From assembly GCA_904419315.1 (NCBI GenBank), contig CAJFQY010000002.1, forward strand, positions 65,333 to 129,332: 64,000 nt of DNA, written 5' to 3'. This document shows, piece after piece, positions 17,060 to 25,988 of the stretch (the stretch's first letter is position 1; every line of letters begins with the position of its first letter). Made by a program: the position numbers and the translations under genes. The stretch comes from Zongyangia gallinarum (lineage in GTDB: Bacteria; Bacillota; Clostridia; Oscillospirales; Ruminococcaceae). The notes beneath the pieces were generated by a model. That model had not been told where the DNA came from. It saw only the letters and a program-made list of their open reading frames with translations, and did no database searches.

Positions 17060-17711
17060 ATTTAAAAATATCCGCATTTTTTTCTCCAAAAAAGGAGATG
17101 CAAAATATATCTCTCATCTGGATTTGACCCGCTGTATGCAAAGATGTATCAAAAGGTCTGGTATTCCCATTTGGTACACCCAAGGCTTTCATCCTCACCA
17201 ATACATGACCTTTGCACTGCCGTTGGCGTTAGGCTATGAAAGTGAATGCGAATCTATGGATATACGCCTGACGGAACCGATGGATTTTCAAGAGGTCAAG
17301 GAGCGCCTCAATGATGCATTGCCCCGTGATATTCGGGTACATAAAGTAGCTGATCAACAGATGGACCCAAAAGAAATTTCCTTTGCTGACTATGAAATCC
17401 AGGTAGCCTTTTCTTGTGACGACGTTTTGACTAAGTTTGAAAAACTCATGGCAATGGAAAGGATCAATGTAGAAAAACGGACCAAGAAAGGTATCAAAGA
17501 GGTGGATCTCAAGCCCTTGGTTCAGGTGATTTCCACTGGGGAGGAAAACGATCAGCTCCTGCTGAAGTTAAGATTGCCAGCAGGAAACACTCTCAATATC
17601 AATCCAACCCTGCTTTTTGAAGCATTTTGCAAAGTCTATCACTGTGAAGTGGAGGCGTATCATATCCTTCGTACGGGCATCTTTACTGGGAATTTAGCTG
17701 AATTTTGCTGA
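17043..17711 (+). CDS. TIGR03936/DUF2344 radical SAM-associated protein
   Basis: 222 residues; RIFFSKKGDAKYISHLDLTRCMQR and PIWYTQGFHPHQYMTFALPL match DUF2344, often fused to or following TIGR03960 proteins. It has no radical SAM cysteines. The ATG at 17043 has GGGAGGG ten bases upstream; the GTG at 17037 in the same frame is an alternative. It overlaps the preceding gene by 17 bases, so the two products are probably made together. Confidence 0.85.
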   Translation: MGNVNEFKNIRIFFSKKGDAKYISHLDLTRCMQRCIKRSGIPIWYTQGFHPHQYMTFALPLALGYESECESMDIRLTEPMDFQEVKERLNDALPRDIRVHKVADQQMDPKEISFADYEIQVAFSCDDVLTKFEKLMAMERINVEKRTKKGIKEVDLKPLVQVISTGEENDQLLLKLRLPAGNTLNINPTLLFEAFCKVYHCEVEAYHILRTGIFTGNLAEFC

Positions 17712-17720
17712 GAAAACCTA

Positions 17721-17749
17721 TTGCATTTGCCCAATGTTTGTGGTATCAT
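17721..17749 (+). promoter_or_regulatory. Candidate promoter of rplS
   Basis: TTGCAT (17721-17726), 17 bases, TATCAT (17744-17749). The -35 is poor. Confidence 0.4.
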
Positions 17750-17756
17750 ATATAGG

Positions 17757-17887
17757 CATTTAGTGGCCTCCGCGCATCTTGTGCGGTGGGGTTTGATGCC
17801 CGGAATTTTGTTCCGGCGACATTAAAGCGGGCAGTCCTCTGGCACAAGGTGCGAATGAATGTCTGAAAAATAAGGAGGAAGTATCGA
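17757..17887 (+). promoter_or_regulatory. Structured leader of rplS
   Basis: About 130 untranslated bases precede the L19 gene and contain several hairpins: CCGCGCA/TGTGCGG (17770-17786), CCGGAA/TTCCGG (17800-17816) and GCAC/GTGC near 17840. Ribosomal-protein leaders, including an L19 leader in Bacilli, commonly mediate feedback by the protein. Agreement with that specific model has not been checked. Confidence 0.5.
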
Positions 17888-18232
17888 ATGGATGCTTTGA
17901 AACACATTGCTGCGGATTGCATGAAATCCGAAGTGCCCAGCTTTGAAATCGGCGACACTGTCCGTGTTGACGTTAAGATCAAAGAGGGCGAGAGAGAAAG
18001 AATTCAGGCCTTTGAAGGTATTGTCATTGCCCGTCAGCATGGTGGCGTCAATGAGACTTTCACAGTGCGCCGCGTTGCTCATGGTTGTGGAATTGAGAGA
18101 GTTTTCCCTCTGCATTCCCCTAATGTTGACAAGGTTACTGTCATTCGGCATGGCCGTGTCCGCAGAGCTAAACTGTTCTATCTGCGTGATAGAGTGGGTA
18201 AAGCTGCCAAAGTCAAAGAGCAGATTCGCTAA
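17888..18232 (+). CDS. rplS: 50S ribosomal protein L19
   Basis: 114 residues, full length; VPSFEIGDTVRVDVKIKEG and RVFPLHSPNVDKV are diagnostic. It lies at the 30S-50S interface. AAGGAGG is seven bases before the ATG. A hairpin terminator follows, but lepB, rbgA and rnhB continue in the order seen in other Firmicutes. Confidence 0.98.
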   Translation: MDALKHIAADCMKSEVPSFEIGDTVRVDVKIKEGERERIQAFEGIVIARQHGGVNETFTVRRVAHGCGIERVFPLHSPNVDKVTVIRHGRVRRAKLFYLRDRVGKAAKVKEQIR

Positions 18233-18246
18233 TTGATGCTTTCGGT

Positions 18247-18274
18247 AAAAAGGGACAGTTTTTGTCCCTTTTTT
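18247..18274 (+). terminator. Terminator of rplS
   Basis: AAAAAGGGACA pairs with TGTCCCTTTTT around GTTTT; a T-run is included in the right arm. Probably partial, letting lepB be read at a lower level. Confidence 0.85.
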
Positions 18275-18318
18275 GCTTTATTCTGAGACTTATTCTGTTA
18301 AAGAATTGGAGGTTCATC

Positions 18319-18927
18319 ATGGAAGATTTTATGCCCATAGAACCAATGGAGGATCAGGAACCTTCAAGGCAGTCTATCATAATAGCAGAGAAAAAAAATA
18401 AAAATAGAAAATACAATAACTTTTTTGAATGGGTGGAGACCATTGTTGCCGGCGTTGTCTGCGCTGTGCTATGTTTTACTTTCGTGGTGCGCATGGTCGG
18501 TGTAGAAGGAATCTCCATGCAGCCGACACTATACGAGGGTGACCGGATCCTTCTGTCTAACTTGATACCTGTATATAGCAATGGAGATGTGGTAGTTGTT
18601 ACCAAACATCACATCGATGATCGTCCTCTCGTCAAGCGGATCATTGCCACTGCGGGTCAGACCATCGACATCGACTTTGAGCAGGGCAAGGTTTACATTG
18701 ATGGGGAAGAAATTGACGAACCCTATATCAAAGAAGCGACCTACACTGATGAGGGAACCGAGTTCCCCTTAACGGTGCCTGAGGGCTACGTTTTTTGCAT
18801 GGGTGATAACCGCAATGAATCCATGGACAGCAGAGATCCGAGAGTAGGCCTGATTGACACCCGTTATATTTTAGGAAAAGCTGTTTTCAGGGTTTATCCA
18901 TTGGATAGTATCGGATTGATCGATTAA
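18319..18927 (+). CDS. lepB: Signal peptidase I
   Basis: 202 residues. One N-terminal membrane helix (about 38-60), then the catalytic Ser in GISMQPTL and the general-base Lys in PLVKRIIA, followed by the C-terminal box MGDNRNESMDSRDPRVG. It cleaves signal peptides of exported proteins at the outer face of the membrane. Start at ATG 18319 with TTGGAGG six bases upstream; the longer open frame reaches back through the rplS terminator and is unlikely. Confidence 0.95.
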   Translation: MEDFMPIEPMEDQEPSRQSIIIAEKKNKNRKYNNFFEWVETIVAGVVCAVLCFTFVVRMVGVEGISMQPTLYEGDRILLSNLIPVYSNGDVVVVTKHHIDDRPLVKRIIATAGQTIDIDFEQGKVYIDGEEIDEPYIKEATYTDEGTEFPLTVPEGYVFCMGDNRNESMDSRDPRVGLIDTRYILGKAVFRVYPLDSIGLID

Positions 18928-18940
18928 GCAGGAGGAAATT

Positions 18941-19825
18941 ATGATCGAAGCACCTTCCATTCAGTGGTTTCCAGGACATATGGCAAAAACTCGGCGGCTT
19001 ATGCGGGATAGCCTGAAGATGGTGGATATCGTCATTGAGCTGACAGATGCCCGTATTCCCCAAAGCAGCCGCAATCCGGAGATTGACAAACTCATTGGAA
19101 ATAAGCCGAGAATTGTTATGCTTAATAAGGCAGACGCAGCGGATGAGACCATCAACAATGCCTGGTGTAGTTTTTATGCTTCCAAAGGGATTGCTGCCTT
19201 GGCTGCCGATTGCCGCAGTGGGAAAGGGCTCAAGGCGTTTTTACCAATGCTACGTAAGGTACTGTCAGATGAGCTTTCCAGAAGGGAGAGCCGGGGAAAT
19301 GTGGGAAAGCCTATCCGCATGATGGTGGTGGGCATCCCTAACGTGGGAAAGTCCTCTTTTATCAACCGGATGGCTGGAGGCAAAAGGACCAAGGTAGAAG
19401 ATCGCCCCGGTGTCACGCGCAGTCAGCAGTGGGTCAAGGTAAATGGCGGTCCAGGTCTTAACAATTTGGATCTGCTCGACATGCCCGGTGTGCTCTGGCC
19501 TAAGTTTGAAGACCCCTTGGTGGGAGAAAAGCTTGCATTCACCGGAGCCATCAAGGATGATATCATGGATATTGAGCTTTTGGCGGCAAGACTTCTAGAG
19601 TTTCTCAATGAAAACTACCGTCAAATGATCTGTGGACGCTATCGTCTCGAAGAAAATGAAGTAACTGACCTAGCGGGCTTTGACCTTCTTTCCCTCATTG
19701 GCAAAAAGAGAGGAATGCTTATTTCCGGAGGCGAAGTCAATACAGAACGAGCGGCCATTATGGTGCTGGATGAATTTCGCAGTGGAAAAATTGGCCGTAT
19801 ATCCCTGGAAGCACCTACCGCATAG
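18941..19825 (+). CDS. rbgA: Ribosome biogenesis GTPase YlqF/RbgA
   Basis: 294 residues. A circularly permuted GTPase: G4 (NKAD) comes before G1 (GIPNVGKSS) and G3 (DMPG). WFPGHMAKTRR near the N-terminus is typical. RbgA acts in late 50S subunit assembly. It starts 13 bases after lepB with GGAGGA upstream. Confidence 0.96.
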   Translation: MIEAPSIQWFPGHMAKTRRLMRDSLKMVDIVIELTDARIPQSSRNPEIDKLIGNKPRIVMLNKADAADETINNAWCSFYASKGIAALAADCRSGKGLKAFLPMLRKVLSDELSRRESRGNVGKPIRMMVVGIPNVGKSSFINRMAGGKRTKVEDRPGVTRSQQWVKVNGGPGLNNLDLLDMPGVLWPKFEDPLVGEKLAFTGAIKDDIMDIELLAARLLEFLNENYRQMICGRYRLEENEVTDLAGFDLLSLIGKKRGMLISGGEVNTERAAIMVLDEFRSGKIGRISLEAPTA

Positions 19826-19840
19826 AAAGGGGACACCACT

Positions 19841-20461
19841 ATGGCAGATATTGATATACTTGCACCTGAGAAAAAAGCAAGAGAACAGGGATATTCTCTT
19901 ATTTGTGGGGTCGATGAAGCAGGGAGGGGACCCTTAGCTGGACCTGTATATGCGGCAGCGGTGATCCTACCAGAACACTTTGACCTTCCAGGACTCAATG
20001 ACTCCAAGAAATTGAGCCCCAAAAAGCGCGAACTACTCGACCAGCTTATCAGGGAACAGGCAATTTCCTTTTGTATTGCCAGTGCTAGTGAACAGGAAAT
20101 AGACGAGATCAATATTCTCCAGGCGACTTTTCTGGCTATGAAGCGGGCGGTATCTGGACTTTCCACGGTGCCAGATATTGTACTAGTTGATGGCAATCGG
20201 GATCCAGGGCTTTCTATCAAAACGGAATGTATCGTCGGCGGTGATGCCAAATCCGCCAGTATAGCAGCGGCTTCGATTCTTGCCAAGGTGGCAAGAGACA
20301 AAGTCATGCAGCAGCTTCATGAGCAGTATCCTATGTACTGCTTTGATAAGCATAAAGGCTATCCTACCAAACTCCATTATGAAAAAATTTCGGAATATGG
20401 GGTATCCCCAGTACATCGAAAGACTTTTCTTAAAAAGTATTTTGCGGGAAAAGCACAATGA
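19841..20461 (+). CDS. rnhB: Ribonuclease HII
   Basis: 206 residues. Active-site carboxylates are in VDEAGRGPLAGPV, near LVDG, and in GDAKSASIAAASILAK. It removes ribonucleotides from RNA-DNA hybrids. It overlaps yraN by four bases (ATGA), as is common for this pair. Confidence 0.96.
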   Translation: MADIDILAPEKKAREQGYSLICGVDEAGRGPLAGPVYAAAVILPEHFDLPGLNDSKKLSPKKRELLDQLIREQAISFCIASASEQEIDEINILQATFLAMKRAVSGLSTVPDIVLVDGNRDPGLSIKTECIVGGDAKSASIAAASILAKVARDKVMQQLHEQYPMYCFDKHKGYPTKLHYEKISEYGVSPVHRKTFLKKYFAGKAQ

Positions 20462-20841
20462 GCCGCCGAGATATTGGAAAGTTGGGGGAGGATTTTTGCG
20501 GGCACATCCTTGCTGCAAAGGGATATAGGATTCTCGCACAGAACTATCACTCCCGCTACGGAGAGATCGACCTAATCGTACAGAAAGAAGGCATTATTGC
20601 CTTTGTGGAAGTCAAAGCACGCAAGGCGGATGGAATCGCGCTTCCCAGAGAATACGTGGACGTGAAAAAACAGAGGCGGTTGATAAAAACGGCGATCCAA
20701 TATCTTTCGTCCACAGGGGTAGAGTTGCAGCCCCGTTTTGATGTATTCGAGGTAAAATTACATTCTCAGACTGGTGCGGTCATCGGATACAAGTATATTG
20801 AAAATGCATTTGAAGTTGGTGATATTGATGCGATATTTTGA
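20458..20841 (+). CDS. yraN: YraN/UPF0102 family nuclease-like protein
   Basis: 127 residues with the restriction-endonuclease-like pattern of UPF0102: GEDFCGHILAAKGYRIL, then YGEIDLIV and FVEVKARKA (the Asp and Glu-x-Lys of the fold). Holliday-junction-related activity has been suggested for the family but is not settled. Translationally coupled to rnhB. Confidence 0.92.
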   Translation: MSRRDIGKLGEDFCGHILAAKGYRILAQNYHSRYGEIDLIVQKEGIIAFVEVKARKADGIALPREYVDVKKQRRLIKTAIQYLSSTGVELQPRFDVFEVKLHSQTGAVIGYKYIENAFEVGDIDAIF

Positions 20842-21766
20842 TCTGCACTGTGATACCATTACCGAAATTTGCCGAAAAAAGACAGAGCTATCGGATTATA
20901 GCGGTCATCTTTCCATCGAAAAAACCAAGGGAATTCGTCTGTGGAGGCAGTGCTTTGCCATCTTTGTTCCCGATGACCAGCGGGGTGATGCCGCCATCTC
21001 CTATTACGAACGGCATTATCACTATTTTAAAAAGCAGATGATGGTAAACTCGGATGAAATATCCTGGCAAAGGTCTTTATCAGAAATTACAGGTGATCAA
21101 ACCGCAACCAAAACAGCTATCCTCACTGTCGAGGGCGGTTGTGTCTTGGCTGGGGACCTAAATCGGGTACAGCAATTATCCGAGGACGGGGTTCGGATGA
21201 TTACATTAACCTGGAACGGTGAGAATGAACTAGGTTGTGGCATCTCATCTAACAAAGGTCTGACCCCTTTTGGACTTCAGGCGGTACAGGAAATGGAACG
21301 ACAGGATATTGTTGTTGACGTTTCCCATCTTTCTGATGCAGGGCTTGATGACGTGATTAACTGTACTACTCGCCCCTTTATGGCCAGTCATTCTAGCTCT
21401 CGGGCCCTTTGTGAGCATCCCCGTAACCTGACCGACATGCAATTTGGCGCTTTGGCCAAAAAGAGATGCTTGGTAGGAATCAATTTCAGCAGAGGATTTT
21501 TAAACAGGGATAGCCAGAAGGCATCCTATCGTGATATGATAAAACATATCGATCACTTTCTTGGCCTGGGTGGCGAAGATGTTGTAGCCTTAGGTTCTGA
21601 TTTTGACGGCACAGATATGCCGGCTGATTTTCCGGATATTACGGCGATACCGCGCCTCTATGAGGAAATGTTGCGTTTAGGATACCCAGAAAAGCTGGTA
21701 GATAAAATCTTTTATCAAAATGCAGCCGACTTTTTTGTCAGATATGAGCAAAGCAAAAAGCAATAA
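20828..21766 (+). CDS. Membrane dipeptidase (M19 family)
   Basis: 312 residues of the renal dipeptidase/M19 zinc peptidase family: YFDLHCDT near the N-terminus supplies the His-x-Asp ligands, VEGG the bridging Glu, VDVSHLSD and ASHSSSRALCEHPRNLTD further ligands, and ALGSDFDG the C-terminal motif. Start set at ATG 20828, giving a 14-base overlap with yraN; earlier in-frame codons do not fit the family. The Shine-Dalgarno sequence is weak, consistent with coupling. It hydrolyses dipeptides; the natural substrate is unknown. Confidence 0.92.
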   Translation: MRYFDLHCDTITEICRKKTELSDYSGHLSIEKTKGIRLWRQCFAIFVPDDQRGDAAISYYERHYHYFKKQMMVNSDEISWQRSLSEITGDQTATKTAILTVEGGCVLAGDLNRVQQLSEDGVRMITLTWNGENELGCGISSNKGLTPFGLQAVQEMERQDIVVDVSHLSDAGLDDVINCTTRPFMASHSSSRALCEHPRNLTDMQFGALAKKRCLVGINFSRGFLNRDSQKASYRDMIKHIDHFLGLGGEDVVALGSDFDGTDMPADFPDITAIPRLYEEMLRLGYPEKLVDKIFYQNAADFFVRYEQSKKQ

Positions 21767-21797
21767 AAATTTCCATAGATTTTGAGGGGGAAAAGTA

Positions 21798-23291
21798 ATG
21801 CAATATCAAAGCACCAGAAATTCCAGTGTCTGCGTTTCATCAGCGCAGGCTATCTCTCAGGGAATTTCTCAGGATAAAGGTTTATTCGTTCCCACAAGTA
21901 TTCCAGTCCTGACCGCAGAGGATATCCAGGACATGTGCGGCATGGATTATATTGCCCGGGCGAAAAAAGTTCTTGGCGCCTATCTCACCGATTTCTCTGA
22001 TGAGGAGTTAGGCGCATGTGTCCAGGGCGCATATCAGGGGAAATTTGAGGAAGATAAAGTTGCCCCTCTCTCCAAGGTGGGGGAAAACACTTATTTCCTG
22101 GAATTATGGCATGGCCCTACCTGTGCTTTTAAGGATGTTGCTTTACAATTACTTCCTTATTTGCTGACAACCTCTGCCAAGAAGGTAGTAGATGGAAAGA
22201 AAATCGTCATCTTGGTCGCTACTTCCGGTGATACAGGTAAGGCAGCTCTCGAGGGATTTAAAGATGTGGAGAACACCTCTATCCTGGTATTTTATCCAGA
22301 AGATGGGGTGAGTCCTATGCAAAAATTACAGATGACTACCCAAGCTGGGGAAAATGTGGCAGTTTGCGCCATTGAAGGTAATTTTGACGACGCTCAAAAT
22401 GGAGTAAAAGCTATATTTACTGATCCTGTCATGGCGGCAAAGCTGGAAAAGCATGGTATGATGTTTTCCAGCGCCAACTCTATTAACTGGGGAAGACTGG
22501 TACCCCAAATTGTCTATTATATCAGTGCCTACTGTGATTTAATTGCGGATGGAGAGATTAAGGCAGGGGAGCCCATCAATGTCGTAGTTCCTACCGGGAA
22601 TTTTGGCAACATTTTGGCCGCTTATTATGCACGGGAGATGGGCATTCCCATTGCCAAACTGATCTGCGCCTCCAACCAGAACAATGTGCTCACCGACTTT
22701 ATTCGTACCGGCACCTATGATAAAAATCGGGTATTCCATACCTCGATTTCTCCTTCTATGGATATTCTTATCTCCAGTAACCTGGAGCGGCTGCTGTATC
22801 ATCTTTGCGGTAAAGATGACAAAACGCTTACTTCTTGGATGCAGGCATTAACAGAAGAAGGAAAGTATGCCATCGATCCGCAGATGAGAGCAGAGCTTCA
22901 GAAGGTATTCTGGGGTGGCTATTGTGATGACACAGCAACTAAAAATACAATTCATGAAGTGTTCCAAAAATATTCCTATTTGTGCGATACCCATACTGCG
23001 GTAGCTGTTAATGTTTATGAGCAGTATGTAAAGGAAACCGGGGACACCACCAAAACAGTGATCGCGTCTACCGCCAGTCCTTTTAAATTCTCTTCCAGCG
23101 TACTGGATGCTATTGCTCCGGAAAAGGTGGACAAGAATGATTTTGTGACGGCAGAACGCCTCAGCCAGGTGTCTGGTTATGCTATCCCCAAGGCACTGAA
23201 AGAATTAAAGGATAAGCAGCCACGTTTTGACACATGCTGTACCCGAGAAAATATGGAACAAATTGTTCTGGAAATGTTACATATCCAATAG
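21798..23291 (+). CDS. thrC: Threonine synthase
   Basis: 497 residues, the longer bacterial/fungal type. The PLP lysine is in GPTCAFKDVALQLL and the phosphate-binding loop in ATSGDTGKAAL. It converts O-phosphohomoserine to threonine. It is monocistronic here, with GAGGGGGAA upstream and a terminator just after; no riboswitch or T-box is visible upstream. Confidence 0.96.
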   Translation: MQYQSTRNSSVCVSSAQAISQGISQDKGLFVPTSIPVLTAEDIQDMCGMDYIARAKKVLGAYLTDFSDEELGACVQGAYQGKFEEDKVAPLSKVGENTYFLELWHGPTCAFKDVALQLLPYLLTTSAKKVVDGKKIVILVATSGDTGKAALEGFKDVENTSILVFYPEDGVSPMQKLQMTTQAGENVAVCAIEGNFDDAQNGVKAIFTDPVMAAKLEKHGMMFSSANSINWGRLVPQIVYYISAYCDLIADGEIKAGEPINVVVPTGNFGNILAAYYAREMGIPIAKLICASNQNNVLTDFIRTGTYDKNRVFHTSISPSMDILISSNLERLLYHLCGKDDKTLTSWMQALTEEGKYAIDPQMRAELQKVFWGGYCDDTATKNTIHEVFQKYSYLCDTHTAVAVNVYEQYVKETGDTTKTVIASTASPFKFSSSVLDAIAPEKVDKNDFVTAERLSQVSGYAIPKALKELKDKQPRFDTCCTRENMEQIVLEMLHIQ

Positions 23292-23293
23292 AC

Positions 23294-23321
23294 AAAAAAC
23301 GCCCGATAGCCGGACGTTTTT
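23294..23321. terminator. Shared terminator of thrC and the DUF1540 gene
   Basis: AAACGCCCG pairs with CGGACGTTT (one mismatch) around ATAGC, with A- and T-runs on either side for both strands. Confidence 0.75.
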
Positions 23322-23333
23322 GAAAACCAGTAG

Positions 23334-23507
23334 CTATTGGGGTTTAAATGTGCTGCAAATTGTATCTCCTGTCATGGCGGCAAAGGTGGGGCCAATTTTA
23401 ACCTCTTTGGCCATACAGTGGGAGCGGTTTTCATTGTACATACAGTTAACAACTTCGCATTTCACGTTGGGCATATGATCTGGATGAGAATTCTGCTCTT
23501 TATTCAT
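23334..23507 (-). CDS. DUF1540 small Cys-rich protein
   Basis: 57 residues. After a short polar N-terminus (MNKEQNSHPDH) comes the DUF1540 pattern VKCEVVNCMYNENRSHC and later TICSTFKP: four cysteines spaced C-x4-C-x8-C-x19-C. Members are short proteins common in sporulating Clostridia, probably metal binding; function unknown. AAAGGAG lies eight bases before the ATG. The gene is convergent with thrC. Confidence 0.85.
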   Translation of the reverse strand: MNKEQNSHPDHMPNVKCEVVNCMYNENRSHCMAKEVKIGPTFAAMTGDTICSTFKPQ

Positions 23508-23600
23508 AGGAATACTCCTTTCGATGATTTCTTCTTTATTTTTTTACCGCAGTTTTCTATTATGCAGAACATGTGATATGATTTGAGAAAAAGGTGGTTT

Positions 23601-24317
23601 ATGAATATATTTGCCATTGCCGACCTCCATCTATCTTTAGGCAGTGATAAGCCAATGGATGTATTTTCCGGCTGGGACGGCTATGTGGAAAAACTGAAGG
23701 ATCATTGGTGTTCTAAGGTGAAGGAAGCTGATATTGTCGTCATTGCTGGGGATGTCTCCTGGGGAATGTCTTTGGAGGAAAGCCTGACAGACTTTGAATT
23801 TATTCATAGCCTGCCTGGACAAAAATATATTCTCAAGGGCAACCATGATTATTGGTGGACAACGGCAAAAAAAATGAACAGCTTTTTTGAACAGCACGGA
23901 TTAACCAGCCTGCACATCCTCCATAATAATTGTGTTGTCTGCGGAGGGCTTGCTCTATGCGGGACGAGAGGTTGGATCTTTGAAAATGGCCAGCCACAGG
24001 ATCAAAAGATAGTAGCCCGTGAAGCACAGCGGTTGGAAACCTCTCTGAAAGCTGCGGGAGATCGGGAAAAGATCGTTTTTCTCCATTATCCTCCCATATA
24101 TATGAAAGAAATGTCCGTAGAAATTATGGAGGTATTGCATCACTATCAAGTAAAGACCTGTTATTACGGACATATTCACGGTGGGGGAAGACGGTTTGCC
24201 CTCAATGGCACTTATATGGATATCCGATTCCAGTTAATATCCTGTGATCAGGTTGATTTTGATCCGGTTTTTGTGGCTTCAACCGAAATGAAAGAGCCCG
24301 CAGAGAATATGACTTAA
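23601..24317 (+). CDS. Calcineurin-like metallophosphoesterase
   Basis: 238 residues with the phosphoesterase ligand series ADLHL, AGDVSWG, KGNHDYWW and GHIHGGG in order. Start at ATG 23601 after AAGGTGG; the TTG at 23583 is upstream of that site. It stands alone between thrC and tig. Substrate unknown. Confidence 0.9.
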   Translation: MNIFAIADLHLSLGSDKPMDVFSGWDGYVEKLKDHWCSKVKEADIVVIAGDVSWGMSLEESLTDFEFIHSLPGQKYILKGNHDYWWTTAKKMNSFFEQHGLTSLHILHNNCVVCGGLALCGTRGWIFENGQPQDQKIVAREAQRLETSLKAAGDREKIVFLHYPPIYMKEMSVEIMEVLHHYQVKTCYYGHIHGGGRRFALNGTYMDIRFQLISCDQVDFDPVFVASTEMKEPAENMT

Positions 24318-24366
24318 AAAAAGAATAATTCTTTACAAGTTTGCAGGAAAAACTTCAAAAAAAAAC

Positions 24367-24395
24367 TTGGTATTTTCGTGCAAATATGATATAAT
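24367..24395 (+). promoter_or_regulatory. Promoter of tig
   Basis: TTGGTA (24367-24372), 17 bases, TATAAT (24390-24395). Confidence 0.7.
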
Positions 24396-24438
24396 CACTA
24401 GGATAAATGCGTTTAAAGTAACAGGAGGAAGTTCTGAA

Positions 24439-25857
24439 ATGAGTTTAACTTCGGCAAAACAGGTGGAGACAAATAAGTATGAATTAGAAATTGCTGTAGA
24501 CGGCGATACTTTTAATGCTGCTGTTGATCAGGCATTTCGCAAAAACGGGAAAAAATTGCAGGTGCCTGGCTTTCGGAAGGGAAAGGCTCCCCGTTCTATC
24601 ATAGAGAAAATGTACGGCGAGGGCATCTTCTATGAGGATGCAATCAATTCTGTTTATCCCGATGCCTATGAATCCGCCGTCAAAGAGGCTAAGATTGAGC
24701 CGGTAGACCGGGCGGATGTTGAGGTGCTTGAGGTAGGCAAAGATGGCTTTACCTTTAAGGCGACTGTTACTGTCAAGCCAGAAGTCGAAGTTGAAAACTA
24801 CAAAGGTATCGAAGCCACCAAAAAAATTGTCAATGTTTCCGAAGAGGAAATTGACAGCGAGATTGAGCGGCTGAGGGAAAGAAATGGCCGTATGGTCAAT
24901 GTGGAAGACCGCGCCGCACAGGATGGCGACAACACCATTATTGACTTTGAGGGATTTGTTGATGACGTTGCCTTTGATGGAGGCAAGGGTGAGAATTATC
25001 CCCTGACTTTGGGTTCTAATCAGTTTATTCCTGGCTTTGAGGATCAGATTGTTGGCCACAATGTTGGGGATGAGTTTGATGTCAATGTCACCTTTCCTGA
25101 AGAATATCATGTAGCAGACTTGGCTGGGAAACCTGCGGTTTTCAAAGTAAAACTTCATGAGATTAAAATGCGTGAGTTGCCTGAGGTTGACGATGAGTTT
25201 GCCAAAGATGTCAGTGAGTTTGACACTGTTGCGGAGCTGAGAGACGACCTGAAAGCAAAGCTTTTGGAAGCTAAGCAAACTGCTGCGCAAAATGATTTAG
25301 AGAATCAGCTGATTGATGTTGTTATCTCCAATATGAAGGCCGAAATTCCTCAGGTTATGATTGAGCATCGCATTGACGAAATGGTCCGCGATTTCGATTA
25401 TCGCCTGCAGTCTCAGGGAATGAATTTGCAGACCTATCTCCAGTATACTGGCATGGAGATGGATTCCTTCAGAAAAACTTTTGCCGAGCAGTCGGAACGT
25501 CAGGTTAAGGTAAGATTGGCTCTGGAAAAAATTGTAGAACTCGAAAATATCGAAGTAGAACAGGAAGCAGCGGATGCAGAGATGCAGAAACTTGCTGAGC
25601 AGTATCAGATTGATCTGGATAAAGTAAAGATGATTATTCCTGAAGAGGAAATCAAGAAAGATTTGGCTGTTAATAAGGCCATTGATATGATCCGCGATAC
25701 TGCAAAGGTCACAGAAGTAGCTGACGAGCCGGAGAAAGAAAAGACCGAGAAAAAAGCTCCGGCAAAAAAGTCTACTAGAAAGGCACCGGCTAAAAAAGCT
25801 GCAGCTAAAAAAGCAGAAGCTCCTGTTGAGGAAACAAAAGACGAAGTTACAGAGTAA
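24439..25857 (+). CDS. tig: Trigger factor
   Basis: 472 residues. Ribosome-binding N-domain with the signature GFRKGKAPR near residue 45, FKBP-type prolyl isomerase domain around 155-235 (DFEGFVDDVAFDGG, FIPGFEDQIVG), then the helical chaperone C-domain. An unusual tail of about 40 residues is rich in Lys, Ala and Glu (KKAPAKKSTRKAPAKK, AAAKKAEAPVEETK), beyond the normal end of the family. Start at ATG 24439 behind AGGAGG. It binds nascent chains at the ribosome exit. Confidence 0.96.
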   Translation: MSLTSAKQVETNKYELEIAVDGDTFNAAVDQAFRKNGKKLQVPGFRKGKAPRSIIEKMYGEGIFYEDAINSVYPDAYESAVKEAKIEPVDRADVEVLEVGKDGFTFKATVTVKPEVEVENYKGIEATKKIVNVSEEEIDSEIERLRERNGRMVNVEDRAAQDGDNTIIDFEGFVDDVAFDGGKGENYPLTLGSNQFIPGFEDQIVGHNVGDEFDVNVTFPEEYHVADLAGKPAVFKVKLHEIKMRELPEVDDEFAKDVSEFDTVAELRDDLKAKLLEAKQTAAQNDLENQLIDVVISNMKAEIPQVMIEHRIDEMVRDFDYRLQSQGMNLQTYLQYTGMEMDSFRKTFAEQSERQVKVRLALEKIVELENIEVEQEAADAEMQKLAEQYQIDLDKVKMIIPEEEIKKDLAVNKAIDMIRDTAKVTEVADEPEKEKTEKKAPAKKSTRKAPAKKAAAKKAEAPVEETKDEVTE

Positions 25858-25874
25858 TTGAAAGCCCATGTTAC

Positions 25875-25910
25875 ATATATTTCAGCGGACTTAGCTCCGC
25901 TGAAATATAT
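25875..25910 (+). terminator. Hairpin between tig and clpP
   Basis: Perfect 15-bp stem (ATATATTTCAGCGGA and complement) with loop CTTAGC; the following TGTGCTTTTA is a weak U-tail, so termination may be partial. Confidence 0.65.
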
Positions 25911-25988
25911 TGTGCTTTTAGAGGAATATTTCCCGGAAATATTTGAACTTGAGAGAAACTCAGTGTTTATCATGCGGAGGTGTGTAAG

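Noticed and set aside
21767..21797. Riboswitch or T-box before thrC
   Set aside because: Only about 30 bases separate thrC from the upstream gene, too short for such an element.
24484..25869. Long minus-strand frames opposite tig
   Set aside because: Low-complexity, no ribosome-binding sites, and they fully overlap a well-recognised gene.
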